A DNA stretch of 40,270 nt from Roseilinea sp034431495 (GTDB lineage Bacteria > Chloroflexota > Anaerolineae > J036 > Brachytrichaceae): assembly GCA_034431495.1 (NCBI GenBank), contig DAOUDB010000115.1:1-40270 (forward strand), read 5' to 3'. The notes beneath the pieces are model-generated. The model was not told the origin of the DNA. It saw only the letters and a list, made by a program, of their open reading frames with translations, and ran no database searches. Below, piece by piece: positions 14,299 to 23,547 of the stretch. The stretch's first letter is position 1. Each line of letters starts with the position of its first letter. The position numbers were made by a program, and so were the translations under genes.

Positions 14299-17200
14299 CT
14301 AGCGCATCACGATGGGCAGGAAGCGAGTTTGGAAGCCGGGTGACACCCACACTGCGCTCTGGCTGACCTGGCCTGTGCCGTCGTAGACAAGCGCCGCGTG
14401 ATAGAAGTCGCGCTGTGGCAGGCGCAGCGCCGGCACACTCAGGGCGTACGTCAGGCTGATGGACGCTCCCCCGGCCAGTGCTCCCATCCAGCCGATGCGG
14501 TTGTGCGCCAGGGCTATGCTACCTGTCGCCGGCCCCTGCACCGTCTGGGTGAGCAGTGTCAGGCCGGTGGGGATCACAGCCGTTACCATCGCCGTTGGCG
14601 CAGCCACGCCGCTGCTGTTGGTCACACGCGCGGTAAAGGTGATCAGACTGCGCCAGCCGGGCGTGGCCGGCTGCATCTCCAGCGACGAGATCAGGTTTGG
14701 TGACGCCACCCGCAGCGCCGCATGACGGGTAAAGCGAATGTCCGGCTGTTGCATGGCGATGTGAAGCGTGGCGGTCAGGGGCGCGCCGGGGGGCAGCGCC
14801 GCGCTGGTCGTTGCCACAAGCGTCCACGTCAGTGTCATGCCGGCCTGCAATGCCCCGCTCCATGTCCCGCCAGATTGCGTTGTCCAGCCCGGCAACGTGG
14901 ATGAGATCACAAACAGGTCTGCCGACACCGGCGCTGAAAGGGCGATGGTGGGCGTAATTGCAAGCGGGGATGAGATCATCTCGTCGGCGCGCAGGACGAT
15001 TGTGAAGGTCACATGGTCGCCGGCTGCAATGCGATCGCGATCTGGCGTAAGCTGCGAGCGCCCTGCCCAGGACAACCAACCGATGATGCGATTCATCAAA
15101 TCGGCGCGCACGGTTGTGGTGAGCGCCTCGAACGCAAACGGCAGAAATGACGCGCGCCACCCTGCGCCCGATGTTTGCTCGCGCGCCAGGCCGGCCGGCT
15201 GACCGCTATCGCCGCGCAAAATAACCTGTGTGTTGCTCAGCGGTTGCACAGCAGTGCTCAGGTTCCAGGCATACGGGAACTGGCCCAAGCCATTCAACAA
15301 GCTGCCGCCGGCGAAATCGTTGCCGAGCGCGCCGGGTGCGCCTACCACGTTCGAGAAAACATCGTCGTAATCGATCGCGGCAACTCCCAGATAGTTCTGG
15401 TTGAACGCGCTGAGTTCTGTGTAGAACAGCGCCGCCTGCGATGAGAATAACAAGCGCCCCCCGCCCTCCAGATACGCGCGCAGGGCTTCTTGTTCGGCGG
15501 GTTGAATGGGATCGAACCAGTCATAGCCGTTGAACCACACCACCAGCGGATACATGCGCAGCGACGTGATCGGCGGAGAGTTGGCGAGACCGGTCCCCCA
15601 GCGCGTGTCCCAGCGATCTGCGCGGTTATCTTGCGCCGCCAGCGCGTCGAGGTAATCCTGCTCGCGGTTGTAGAAGCGATCATCGTCCACCAGCAAGATG
15701 CCGGCCGGCGTCTTGCTGGTGAAGCTGATGATTGACTGAATGGCCGGCGACACAATCGACCAGGCCGTCACCGTCACCGTATCCGACACGTCCCATGCCG
15801 TGGAGAGCGGGATGGTGACGCTGATGACCACCAAAGCCGATGCGCACGGCGAAAGGGTGACTGTGGCGCTGACAATGCTTGCCGGCCAGCTATGACCGCT
15901 CAGAGCAAGGGCGAATGTTTGTGTGACGCCGGACTCGCCGGTGTTGCGGATGCGCGCCAGGTGTGTCACCACCTCGCCTGGCAGGCCGATGGCCGGGCCG
16001 GTGAAGTAGCTGTCGCGCGAGAGCAGCTCCACACCGAGCGTCGGGCGTGGCGCGTCGAACGCTACAAGCACCCGCCGCATCACATCCGCGCGTTCCTGCG
16101 CCGAGTCGATGGCCTCGAAACCGAAGGCAAAAAAAGCCGATTTGTACTTCAGGCACTGCGCGGCATACACGCCGGCTACCTCATCATCTCGATAGGTAAA
16201 ACCGTATTGGCCCAGGCCGTGTCCCTGATCAGGATTGACAACTGCTACCGCATCCACCAGGTACTGATTGTCCGCCCCGTCGCCCCCGGCAATGGTCAAC
16301 ACCTTGCCGGCCAGCAGGGACCCGTGCGTGCCGGTCACAACGCGAGAGGGAATGTCGTCTGCGGCGTAACGGGCATTCAGCCTGGGAAAGTAGGGCTGGA
16401 AGAGGAATCCGCCGCCGTCGTAGAACGCGATGTCCTGCCCGCTCAACATCAGGTTTCGCTCCGCGGCGAGATAACGCGAGATGACATCGCCGGCGCCAAT
16501 GTACTCGGGCGAGTCGAACGGCGCCGACCAGATCACCGTGTCGTAAGACAGCAGGCGGGTGATGGTAGGGGTGTCCGCCGGCACATGCTTGACACGCAGT
16601 TCGTCCCAGGCCAGCCCCAGATCGTCCAGCGCGCGGCGGTAATAGGGCGCGGCGCTGGCGTAGTACCACGCGCCGCTGTCTACCAACGCGATGCGCTGGG
16701 TGGGTGTCAATCCAAAATTCAGCGCTGTGATGCCGCCGTCGCTCACCACAGCCGTTCGTGTTTGCACGATATAGCCGAGCAGGCGCGCCTCGATCGTGTA
16801 CACGCCGGCGGGCAGATTGAGCGCGTAGAAGCGCGGCGGGAAGCTGCCATTCGCCGGCGATGATTCGGGCGTGCCCAGTGCGCGCACGATGGTCTGCGTC
16901 AGGTAGACCCCGCTTACCACGTCTGTCACCACACCGCGCACAATGCCGGACGGCAGCGCCGTCAGATTAAAGTTGACAAGGGTTGCACTGTTGGTAATGA
17001 CGAGACGCGGGGTAGATGTGGCCGGCTGATAGCCAAAAGCCGCAGCCGTCACAGTGTAGATTCCGAAGGGCGCGGGGATCGAATAGTGGCCATCTGCCCC
17101 ACTGAGCGTGGACAATTGTTGTGCGCCCGACCATGCGATGACTTGCGCGCCACTGATGGCTTGCGCCCCATCCAACACGCGACCGGTGATGACGCCGGTG

Positions 17201-18777
17201 CTGATGACCGAGAGCACGGCGTTCCAGGCGTCTACGCGCCCCCAGCCGCTCGTGTTGTTAGGCAGTGTGGTGGAAAGCGGGACGGCAGTGCTGGTGAGCG
17301 CGCGCGTCACACTGACCACCGTCAGGGCAGGGTTGGCGCTCAGCAGCAGCGCAGCCACGCCGGCCACATGTGGCGTTGCCATCGAGGTGCCGTTGGCTGC
17401 GGCATAGACCCCACCGGGAAAAGTGGACACGACAGCCACCCCCGGTGCAACGATATCCGGGCGCACCGGCCCAAAAGGCGACGGCCCCCGGCTGGAGAAA
17501 TAAGCCACATCATCATCTGAATCGACTGCGCCCACGCCAAACGCGCCGGGCAGGCTGGCCGGTGAACCAACCGTGCCCGATCCTGGCCCTTTGTTGCCAT
17601 TCGCAAACACCACCACGACGCCGGCGGCGCGCAGCGCGGCGATATCTGCTGCGAACTCATCATCCAGCGCATCTTCGCTGCCCCACGAATTACTCAGCAC
17701 ATCGGGGGCATAGGCCGGGTTGCCGCCCGGCGCCAGCATGAATTCGAACGCAGCATGCAGCCAGCTATACAGCCCATATCCTGAGCCGTTCAACCCTTTT
17801 GCAGCTATCCAGCGCGCGCCCGGCGCCACGCCCACCCCTCCGCCGCCGACGATGCTGCCCATGGTGTGCGTGCCATGTCCGTTCATGTCTGTGGGGTAGG
17901 CAGCCGCTTCGTTTGTCGCATCGAACCAGTTGTGCAGGTGATCGGCTACCGGCCCGTATCCCCAGCCCCGATAGCTGGCGCGCAGGGCAGGGTGATTCCA
18001 GTCCACGCCGGTGTCGATATTTGCCACCACAACGCCTGTGCCGGTGATGTTGAAGCCGCGCCACACCTGATCGGCGCGGATCTGCGCGATGCCCCATGTC
18101 GTTTCGCCGGGGACAGGGGGATCGCTCATCACAGTGTTGCTCAATGTTGCGCTGATGGGTGAGCGCGCAGGTGTGACAGATGCGCCCGAGCGCGTTGCTG
18201 CCGGCGCGCGGGCCAGCAACGGGGTTGGAATGACGCCGGGTGGGTCGTCGACTTCGATCCAACGCCGCCATACATCCAGGCTGATCGAAGCCACATCGTC
18301 ACGGGCAGCGATGGCCTTGATGACCTCTGGCGTGGTGTGCAGCGCCATGCCGTTGAAAATCCAGAATGCGCGCGACGCGCTGACCTGTGGCGCGATGTCA
18401 GGCTGCGAAAGGAAGGCGCGCAGGCCGGCCTGGGATTGCTGCGCATACTGTTGTAACGACGCAACCAGCGCACGCCGGCGCGTCAGCATCTGTTCGCGCG
18501 ACACGCCCTCAGGCTCGTTTTGCGCCAGAGCAGCGGCCAGCGGTGAAGGCCGGCCGTCGCGCAGCCGAACGATCACGCGCAACATCGCGCCGGGCAGGGC
18601 TGCTTGCAGCGCCTGTTGCAGGCCCGGCGATTCGATTTTCGATTCTGGATTTTGGACTTGCGATGGCAGGTTGCGCGCAGGGGTGTGGGGCGACAGGCTC
18701 ATTGCGCGGCTGTCAGCAGGGGCCAGCATCACGCAACACAAGGCAGCCAGCAGGGCGATTCGGATTGGCTTATTCAT
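14299..18777 (-). CDS. Large secreted subtilisin-family (S8) serine protease
   Basis: 1492 residues from the ATG that gives a signal peptide (MNKPIRIALLAALCCVMLA, cleavage after about residue 25). A propeptide-like region follows, then the S8 domain of bacillopeptidase F type. The catalytic triad is Asp255 (NIDTGVDWNHP), His301 (NGHGTHTMG) and Ser465 (NGTSMATPHVAG), with the oxyanion Asn in FANGN near 393. After the protease domain come two carboxypeptidase-regulatory-like beta repeats, a region resembling a ThuA/GATase-like fold (repeated LLVDD and YLxxGGRLLFSS patterns) and Ig-like/DUF11-type domains rich in Thr and Ser. It is probably an extracellular protease or adhesive degradative enzyme. 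Residues 39-50 are encoded by a heptamer tract. Confidence 0.9.
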   Translation of the reverse strand: MNKPIRIALLAALCCVMLAPADSRAMSLSPHTPARNLPSQVQNPESKIESPGLQQALQAALPGAMLRVIVRLRDGRPSPLAAALAQNEPEGVSREQMLTRRRALVASLQQYAQQSQAGLRAFLSQPDIAPQVSASRAFWIFNGMALHTTPEVIKAIAARDDVASISLDVWRRWIEVDDPPGVIPTPLLARAPAATRSGASVTPARSPISATLSNTVMSDPPVPGETTWGIAQIRADQVWRGFNITGTGVVVANIDTGVDWNHPALRASYRGWGYGPVADHLHNWFDATNEAAAYPTDMNGHGTHTMGSIVGGGGVGVAPGARWIAAKGLNGSGYGLYSWLHAAFEFMLAPGGNPAYAPDVLSNSWGSEDALDDEFAADIAALRAAGVVVVFANGNKGPGSGTVGSPASLPGAFGVGAVDSDDDVAYFSSRGPSPFGPVRPDIVAPGVAVVSTFPGGVYAAANGTSMATPHVAGVAALLLSANPALTVVSVTRALTSTAVPLSTTLPNNTSGWGRVDAWNAVLSVISTGVITGRVLDGAQAISGAQVIAWSGAQQLSTLSGADGHYSIPAPFGIYTVTAAAFGYQPATSTPRLVITNSATLVNFNLTALPSGIVRGVVTDVVSGVYLTQTIVRALGTPESSPANGSFPPRFYALNLPAGVYTIEARLLGYIVQTRTAVVSDGGITALNFGLTPTQRIALVDSGAWYYASAAPYYRRALDDLGLAWDELRVKHVPADTPTITRLLSYDTVIWSAPFDSPEYIGAGDVISRYLAAERNLMLSGQDIAFYDGGGFLFQPYFPRLNARYAADDIPSRVVTGTHGSLLAGKVLTIAGGDGADNQYLVDAVAVVNPDQGHGLGQYGFTYRDDEVAGVYAAQCLKYKSAFFAFGFEAIDSAQERADVMRRVLVAFDAPRPTLGVELLSRDSYFTGPAIGLPGEVVTHLARIRNTGESGVTQTFALALSGHSWPASIVSATVTLSPCASALVVISVTIPLSTAWDVSDTVTVTAWSIVSPAIQSIISFTSKTPAGILLVDDDRFYNREQDYLDALAAQDNRADRWDTRWGTGLANSPPITSLRMYPLVVWFNGYDWFDPIQPAEQEALRAYLEGGGRLLFSSQAALFYTELSAFNQNYLGVAAIDYDDVFSNVVGAPGALGNDFAGGSLLNGLGQFPYAWNLSTAVQPLSNTQVILRGDSGQPAGLAREQTSGAGWRASFLPFAFEALTTTVRADLMNRIIGWLSWAGRSQLTPDRDRIAAGDHVTFTIVLRADEMISSPLAITPTIALSAPVSADLFVISSTLPGWTTQSGGTWSGALQAGMTLTWTLVATTSAALPPGAPLTATLHIAMQQPDIRFTRHAALRVASPNLISSLEMQPATPGWRSLITFTARVTNSSGVAAPTAMVTAVIPTGLTLLTQTVQGPATGSIALAHNRIGWMGALAGGASISLTYALSVPALRLPQRDFYHAALVYDGTGQVSQSAVWVSPGFQTRFLPIVMR
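18629..18663. repeat. Heptamer tract inside the subtilisin propeptide region
   Basis: Five 7-nt words gattcga, ttttcga, ttctgga, ttttgga, cttgcga. They encode a short polar stretch (QVQNPESKIES) just after the signal peptide. Confidence 0.65.
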
Positions 18778-18843
18778 ATCACATTGTGCAGACGATACAA
18801 CACGAGACACTCTGTTCGAGAGGGGACACGGGTCGGAGGGAGG

Positions 18844-19911
18844 TTACCGGTCAATGATGCGGGCAATGGCCCAGGCGGCGTGTTCACGCACAAGCGGTTC
18901 TTCATCATCCAGCAGCGCCCGCAGGGCCGGCAGCGCTTCGGGGCTGCCCCAGTTGCCGGCCGCTACACAATCATTCCGCAGCAGCCCGCGCCGTTTGGCG
19001 CGCATCACGGCTGTGCCTTTAAAGCGCGCGTTGAAGGCGGCGCGATCCCAGCGCAGCACATCGAGCAGGCGCGGGGCCATGCGCCATTCTGCCGGCGGAT
19101 AAAACGCGCGTTCGCGGGTTGGGTGCGCATATTGCCGCACGTAGGGACATACCTCCTGGCACACATCGCACCCGAAGATCCAGTTGCCCATCAACGGGCG
19201 CAATTCCACCGGAATGCTGCCTTTCAGCTCGATGGTGAGATAGGAGATGCAGCGCCGCGCGTCGAGCACAAATGGTTCTGAAAAAGCCTGGGTGGGGCAG
19301 GCGACCAGGCAGCGCGCGCAGTTGCCGCAACCGCACTTCGATTTTCGATTGGGGATTTGGGATTTTGGATTGTCTGCATTGGCGGGGTGTTCGTCGGCGT
19401 GGAGTTCGACCGGCGACAGAATCGCGCCGAGGAAGAAGTACGAGCCGCGTGTGCGGTGGATGAGGCAGGTGTTCTTGCCGATGAAGCCCAGGCCGCAATG
19501 TTCGGCCCAGGGGCGCTCGAGCACCGGGCCGGTGTCCACCCAGGCTCGTGATTCGCGCGCGATGGCCTCGCCGAGCTGTCGCAGGCGAGGCGTGAGCGTG
19601 TCGTGATAGTCGGCGCCCCAGGCGTAGCGCGCAATGCGTCCGCGGGCCGGGTCGGTCAGCAGTTCGGCCGGCGCAGCCAGGGTATCGTAGCTGACGCCGA
19701 CCAGAATGACTGTGCGCGCGCCGGGCAGCGCCAGACGCGGGTCGGCGCGTTTGTCGGCGCTGCGTTGCAGATAGCTCATCTCGCCGGCGTAGCCCAGCGC
19801 AAGCCAGCGCAGGAAGCGATCGGCGCCGGGGGTGGGGCCGGCCGGGGCAAAGCCGATCAGGTCAAACCCCAGCGCCAAAGCCTGCTCGATGACCAGTTGG
19901 GCTGTCAGCAT
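18844..19911 (-). CDS. queG: Epoxyqueuosine reductase QueG
   Basis: 355 residues catalysing the last step of queuosine synthesis in tRNA, a cobalamin- and Fe-S-dependent reduction. The N-terminal cobalamin-binding domain includes the conserved Asp in WVDTGPVLER and GLGFIGKN. Two 4Fe-4S motifs follow, CGNCARCLVACPT near 195-207 and CDVCQEVCP near 253-261, and the C-terminus has a HEAT-like repeat (PALRALLDDEEPLVREHAAWA). Residues 179-192, immediately before the first cluster, are encoded by six heptamer repeat words and are absent from the family pattern, where the cluster follows directly. It is downstream of, and likely cotranscribed with, the membrane protein at 19947-20831. Confidence 0.92.
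   Translation of the reverse strand: MLTAQLVIEQALALGFDLIGFAPAGPTPGADRFLRWLALGYAGEMSYLQRSADKRADPRLALPGARTVILVGVSYDTLAAPAELLTDPARGRIARYAWGADYHDTLTPRLRQLGEAIARESRAWVDTGPVLERPWAEHCGLGFIGKNTCLIHRTRGSYFFLGAILSPVELHADEHPANADNPKSQIPNRKSKCGCGNCARCLVACPTQAFSEPFVLDARRCISYLTIELKGSIPVELRPLMGNWIFGCDVCQEVCPYVRQYAHPTRERAFYPPAEWRMAPRLLDVLRWDRAAFNARFKGTAVMRAKRRGLLRNDCVAAGNWGSPEALPALRALLDDEEPLVREHAAWAIARIIDR
19336..19377. repeat. 42-nt heptamer insertion inside queG
   Basis: Six words cttcgat, tttcgat, tggggat, ttgggat, tttggat, tgtctgc. 6 x 7 = 42 nt keeps the frame and adds 14 residues before the first Fe-S motif. Confidence 0.75.
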
Positions 19912-19946
19912 GGTTGCTCATGCACGCGCCGCATCTCGAGGCGCCT

Positions 19947-20831
19947 TTATTTGACCTCGAAGTTGGCGATAAACTGCAACTGGTCGTCGAGAAAGACGCG
20001 CACTTCGTATATGCCGGGATCGAAGCCCCTGGCCGGCGACCAGTTGATGGCAGCATTGCCATTCCCTGCGCGCTCCCAGGGCAAAGACTCGAAGTACACA
20101 CTGCCGCCATCACGGAACCAGTTGTGCCGCAGTCGTCTGCCTTCGGGCACGTTTTGAAAGTCGAAGAAGATATAGATGGATGGGACGCCTGTTTCGAATT
20201 GCAAAGATGGATTGACGGGCAGGCCTGAGGCATCGATGCTGCTGGCAATGGCACGCAACACGAAATGTTTGTCGCCGGCTGCTGGCGCTGGTATCGCGGT
20301 CTCGGTCTCCGTCAGGGCAGGGATGTCAGTGGGCGCTTGCGCTGTGTTGACTGCGGTGGCTTGAGGCGGGAGGGGGGATGGCTCTGCGGTAAACGTGGGG
20401 GGTGGTGTCGCTGTGTCAGCCGGCAGCGCGTCGGTGGATGTGGATGGCGTCGGAGAGGCGTCTGCTACAGGGAGCTGAGTGGATTGTGATTGCTCTGTGG
20501 TGGGCGCAAGGTCTGGCGTGGGCAGCATGGTGGTGACGATGATCGCTGTCGCAACTGTGTCCAGGGCCGGCGCTCTCTGGGCGGCAAGATCAGCAGGCCG
20601 AGCTTCCTGCGGGATAATCCAACTGGCGATAAACGTGCCGGCTGCAATGACAAGAAGCAGCATAGCCCAGATGAACTGCCGGTTGGCGGTATCCTGCGCG
20701 TGGCGGCGGGTGACATAGTAGGCTGCGCGGCGCGCGTGGCGCGCTTTTTGAACGGCGATGCCGAGGAGGATGATCGCGAATGCAGCAACGGCGGCAGCGA
20801 TCACAGTCAGGCTGTCGTGCGTTGTGATCAC
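19947..20831 (-). CDS. Membrane-anchored protein with Pro/Thr/Ser-rich linker, function unknown
   Basis: 294 residues from a GTG start. Two transmembrane helices are visible at about 8-27 and 53-72, the second reading IWAMLLLVIAAGTFIASWII. A low-complexity Pro/Thr/Ala/Ser region follows (about 80-185), then a compact C-terminal domain with SIYIFFDFQNVPEG, YFESLPW and FDPGIYEVRVF. That domain looks like an extracytoplasmic beta-sandwich, but I do not recognise a named family. The layout, anchor plus mucin-like stalk plus outer domain, suggests surface display. The start is supported by a -10 TATAAT exactly 7 nt before the GTG. It probably shares a transcript with queG, 35 bp downstream. Confidence 0.75.
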   Translation of the reverse strand: MITTHDSLTVIAAAVAAFAIILLGIAVQKARHARRAAYYVTRRHAQDTANRQFIWAMLLLVIAAGTFIASWIIPQEARPADLAAQRAPALDTVATAIIVTTMLPTPDLAPTTEQSQSTQLPVADASPTPSTSTDALPADTATPPPTFTAEPSPLPPQATAVNTAQAPTDIPALTETETAIPAPAAGDKHFVLRAIASSIDASGLPVNPSLQFETGVPSIYIFFDFQNVPEGRRLRHNWFRDGGSVYFESLPWERAGNGNAAINWSPARGFDPGIYEVRVFLDDQLQFIANFEVK

Positions 20832-20838
20832 GCGGGAG

Positions 20839-20844
20839 ATTATA
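20839..20844 (-). promoter_or_regulatory. -10 element of a predicted leaderless transcript (GTG start)
   Basis: A perfect TATAAT on the minus strand, then 7 nt, then the GTG at 20831. No Shine-Dalgarno site is present. Confidence 0.6.
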
Positions 20845-20934
20845 CGGTTGATTGGCCGGCGCGACTTTTATCAGGATGGAATGTTTTCGCGCAGATGCGC
20901 CGTGGTTTGTTTTTCGCATGGTAAGTGATGGCAG

Positions 20935-22428
20935 ATGATTGACCAGTTGCAGCGATTCTTTGTCGCCAACGACGGCCTGGTGCAGTTCGTCCACGGTCAG
21001 GTATTCCTGGTTCTCGGCGTGGCGATGTGGTTGCAGTGGCGGCAGCGCAGCCAGTTGGAATTGGCACGCGCCCTGCCCTGGCTGGCTGTCTTTGGCATTC
21101 TGGAGGCTTTCTCTGTGTGGGCCAATGTCTTTGTGCCGTTGCAGGCGCGCCTGTTGTCTTCGGATGCCATCGAAGCGCTGCGATTTCTGCAACTGCTGTT
21201 GACGCTGAGCGCATTTGTCGCGCTGCTGGGTTTCGGCTTGAAGTTGAATGAGCCGTCGCTGCCGGCCTGGACTGCGTGGTACGTGCCGCTTATCGTGGGG
21301 GGTGTTGTGACGGCCCTGCTGATTATTCAGCGCGCGACGGCAACCGGCGCCGACGCTGTTCGCAACGCGACGATCGAGGCGTTTTTGCGTTACTTCATCT
21401 GCGCGCCGGCGGCGTTGATGGTGGCGTTTGGGCTGCAGCAGCAAGCGATCCGGCTGGTCGGCCCGTTCAATATCGGCCGGATCGTGCGCGCGTTGCGCGT
21501 GGCCGGCTTTGGGTTTGTGCTCTATGCGTTGCTGGAGGGCCTGCTGGTCCCGGTGGCCCCGTTCTTCCCGGCCAACGTGATCAACGAGATGACTTTGTAC
21601 CGGGCGACCGGTGTGCCGGCAGGCGTGCCGCGCATCCTGGCCGGGGTTGTCATCGCCTGGTCCTTCCTGCGCGCGTTGGAAGTCTTTCGCGTCGAAGCCG
21701 ACCGCGTGGCCCAGGCGCTGCAACGCGAGCAATCGTTGAACGCCGAACGCGAGCGCATCAGCCGCGAATTGCATGACGGCACGATCCAGTCGATCTACGC
21801 CACTGGCCTCGCGCTGGATGACGCCTATCACTCACTCGAATCGCTGCGCCTGTCGCCTGGCGCGCTGTCTTCCGAAGACGTGGCGGCCTTGTTGCATGTT
21901 CGCAGCCAGATGCGAGCGGTGATGGACTCGCTCAATCGCACCGTGCAGGACATTCGCCGGTACATCTATGACCTGCGCTCGGCCGGTGCCGAAGAAGACC
22001 TGGCCCGCGGCCTGATCCAAATCGTCAACGAATACCGTATGCGCAGCCGCATGCAAATAGAGTGGACGGTGGAGGGGCGTCCGCTGCGCGACCTCACGCC
22101 GGATCAGCGCCAGCAGGTGTATCAGATCGCGCGCGAGGCTCTGAGCAACATCGTTCGACACGCTGGCGCGACGATGGCGCGGGTCGAGTTGCGCTATGGG
22201 GGAGGCGCGGCGGGCGGAGTTGCTGGGGCGGATGGCGGAGCGGACAACTCTGATATCTGTCTGCGAATCAGCGATAATGGGAACGGCCAGGCGCCAGCGG
22301 CCGGCCATCAAGGTTATGGCTTGCGCAATATGCGCGAGCGCGCACGTTTGCTGGGCGGCCGCTTGACAGTGCAAAGCGCGCCTGGAGCAGGAACTGTTGT
22401 GACGTTGCAATTCGAATCGCGGAATTGA
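20935..22428 (+). CDS. Membrane sensor histidine kinase (NarX/LiaS-like, HisKA_3)
   Basis: 497 residues. The N-terminal 250 residues contain about seven hydrophobic helices with no large external domain, so the signal is probably sensed in the membrane. A short coiled segment leads to the HisKA_3 dimerisation domain with phospho-accepting His280 in ERISRELHDGTIQ. An ATPase domain follows, with REALSNIVRHAG (N box), DNGNG and GYGLRNMRERARLLGG (G box). Kinases of this class phosphorylate LuxR-type regulators, and one follows 3 nt after the stop. The pair is divergent from the surface protein / queG genes. Confidence 0.9.
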   Translation: MIDQLQRFFVANDGLVQFVHGQVFLVLGVAMWLQWRQRSQLELARALPWLAVFGILEAFSVWANVFVPLQARLLSSDAIEALRFLQLLLTLSAFVALLGFGLKLNEPSLPAWTAWYVPLIVGGVVTALLIIQRATATGADAVRNATIEAFLRYFICAPAALMVAFGLQQQAIRLVGPFNIGRIVRALRVAGFGFVLYALLEGLLVPVAPFFPANVINEMTLYRATGVPAGVPRILAGVVIAWSFLRALEVFRVEADRVAQALQREQSLNAERERISRELHDGTIQSIYATGLALDDAYHSLESLRLSPGALSSEDVAALLHVRSQMRAVMDSLNRTVQDIRRYIYDLRSAGAEEDLARGLIQIVNEYRMRSRMQIEWTVEGRPLRDLTPDQRQQVYQIAREALSNIVRHAGATMARVELRYGGGAAGGVAGADGGADNSDICLRISDNGNGQAPAAGHQGYGLRNMRERARLLGGRLTVQSAPGAGTVVTLQFESRN

Positions 22429-22431
22429 GAA

Positions 22432-23085
22432 GTGGGCAAGCTTAGACTGCTTTTGGTCGACGATCATGAAGTTGTGCGCGTCGGGCTGCGCACCCTGCTG
22501 AGCCGGAACCCGGATCTCGAAGTCGTCGATGAGGCCGCGACCGGCCAGGAGGCTGTGCGCAAGGCGCTGATGCACCGCCCGGATATTGTGGTCATGGATG
22601 TCCGGCTGGCCGGCATGAGCGGCATCGAGGCGTGCCGCGAGATCACTCAGGCTGCGCCGGCTGTCAAAGTCATCATGCTGACCTCCTATGGTGACGATGA
22701 CACATTGTTCGAGGCGATTGCCGCCGGCGCGTCGGGGTACGTGCTCAAGCAGATCGGCAGCAACGATCTCATCAAAGCCATCGAGACCGTCGGGCGCGGC
22801 GACGCGGCGCTTGATCCGGCCACTACGTCACGCGTATTCGCGCGCATGCGCGAAGAAGCGCGCAAGAAGGAAGAAAGCGCCTTTTCAGAATTGACTGAGC
22901 AGGAATTGCGCGTGCTGTCCTTGCTGGTCGAGGGGCGCACCAACCGCGAAATCGCCGATGCGCTGACGCTGGGCGAAGGCACGGTGCGCAACTACGTCAG
23001 CTCGATCTTCTCCAAGCTCCACGTCAACAACCGGGCCGAGGCGGCGGCATACGCGGCAGCGCACAACATCCGCGACTATCTGTGA
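22432..23085 (+). CDS. LuxR/NarL-family response regulator
   Basis: 217 residues from a GTG start. Receiver domain: acidic pair Asp10-Asp11 in LLLVDDHEVV, phospho-acceptor Asp56 in VVMDVRLAGMSG, Thr/Ser in MLTSYGDD and Lys in GYVLKQIG. The C-terminal LuxR helix-turn-helix reads LTEQELRVLSLLVEGRTNREIA and TVRNYVSSIFSKLHVNNR. It forms a two-component pair with the kinase 3 nt upstream. Target genes are unknown; the gene is followed by a heptamer tract and the convergent HEPN gene, with no clear terminator. Confidence 0.93.
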   Translation: MGKLRLLLVDDHEVVRVGLRTLLSRNPDLEVVDEAATGQEAVRKALMHRPDIVVMDVRLAGMSGIEACREITQAAPAVKVIMLTSYGDDDTLFEAIAAGASGYVLKQIGSNDLIKAIETVGRGDAALDPATTSRVFARMREEARKKEESAFSELTEQELRVLSLLVEGRTNREIADALTLGEGTVRNYVSSIFSKLHVNNRAEAAAYAAAHNIRDYL

Positions 23086-23093
23086 TCTGGCGC

Positions 23094-23135
23094 GTGGCAC
23101 GTATTGCGTATCACGTATTGCGTATCACGTATTGG
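23094..23135. repeat. Heptamer tract between convergent response regulator and HEPN genes
   Basis: Words gtggcac, gtattgc, gtatcac, gtattgc, gtatcac, gtattgg. The tract contains the TGA stop of the HEPN gene on the minus strand. It is the reverse complement of the word family seen inside nuoG and before nuoH. Confidence 0.75.
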
Positions 23136-23547
23136 GGCGAGACAGGATTTCCTGCGCAGCTTGCAGAAAGAAATCGGCGTGCTGGATGGCTGCTTCAGCG
23201 TCTGCCAGGAAATAGTTCTGAGCCGGTGTCAGGTCCGGCAGACTGTCCGGGTAACGTGTGGGAATGTAAAAGCGGTCGAGGATCGCCGCGCGCTGAAGCC
23301 ATTCATCCCGATCCCGGAAAAAGTCTGGGTATGGAAAGTCCATGATCAGGCGCTGGATCGAGTGTCCCCATCCTTCCAGGCCATATAGCCTCCAAATCGC
23401 TTTGATCGCCTTCTCTGCGCTTTGTTGGGCGTTAAAGCAGGCATGAGCGTGCATGGCATTGTCACGCAAGGCGCGCGCTGCGCGCAGGTCGTCCTGCGCG
23501 GTGGAAAGCCAGCGCGCGGCCTCGTGATGGTCTTTACTCTGACTCAT
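23125..23547 (-). CDS. HEPN-domain protein (partner of MNT nucleotidyltransferase)
   Basis: 140 residues, all helical in appearance, with the HEPN signature CFNAQQSAEKAIKAIWRLYG and the late segment LDRFYIPTRYPDSLPD typical of PF05168-like proteins. In HepT/MntA modules the HEPN protein is an RNase toxin with an R-x4-6-H motif. Here the late helix has no such motif, and only RDNAMH near residue 28 fits the spacing at a different place, so RNase activity is doubtful. It overlaps the upstream nucleotidyltransferase gene by 14 nt on the same strand. The last codons and stop lie in a heptamer repeat tract. Confidence 0.85.
   Translation of the reverse strand: MSQSKDHHEAARWLSTAQDDLRAARALRDNAMHAHACFNAQQSAEKAIKAIWRLYGLEGWGHSIQRLIMDFPYPDFFRDRDEWLQRAAILDRFYIPTRYPDSLPDLTPAQNYFLADAEAAIQHADFFLQAAQEILSRPNT

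Noticed and set aside
20590..21831. 413-codon minus-strand ORF over the histidine kinase
   Set aside because: Rich in Gln, Arg and His as expected for antisense frames. It overlaps the kinase, which has an intact H box and ATPase domain.
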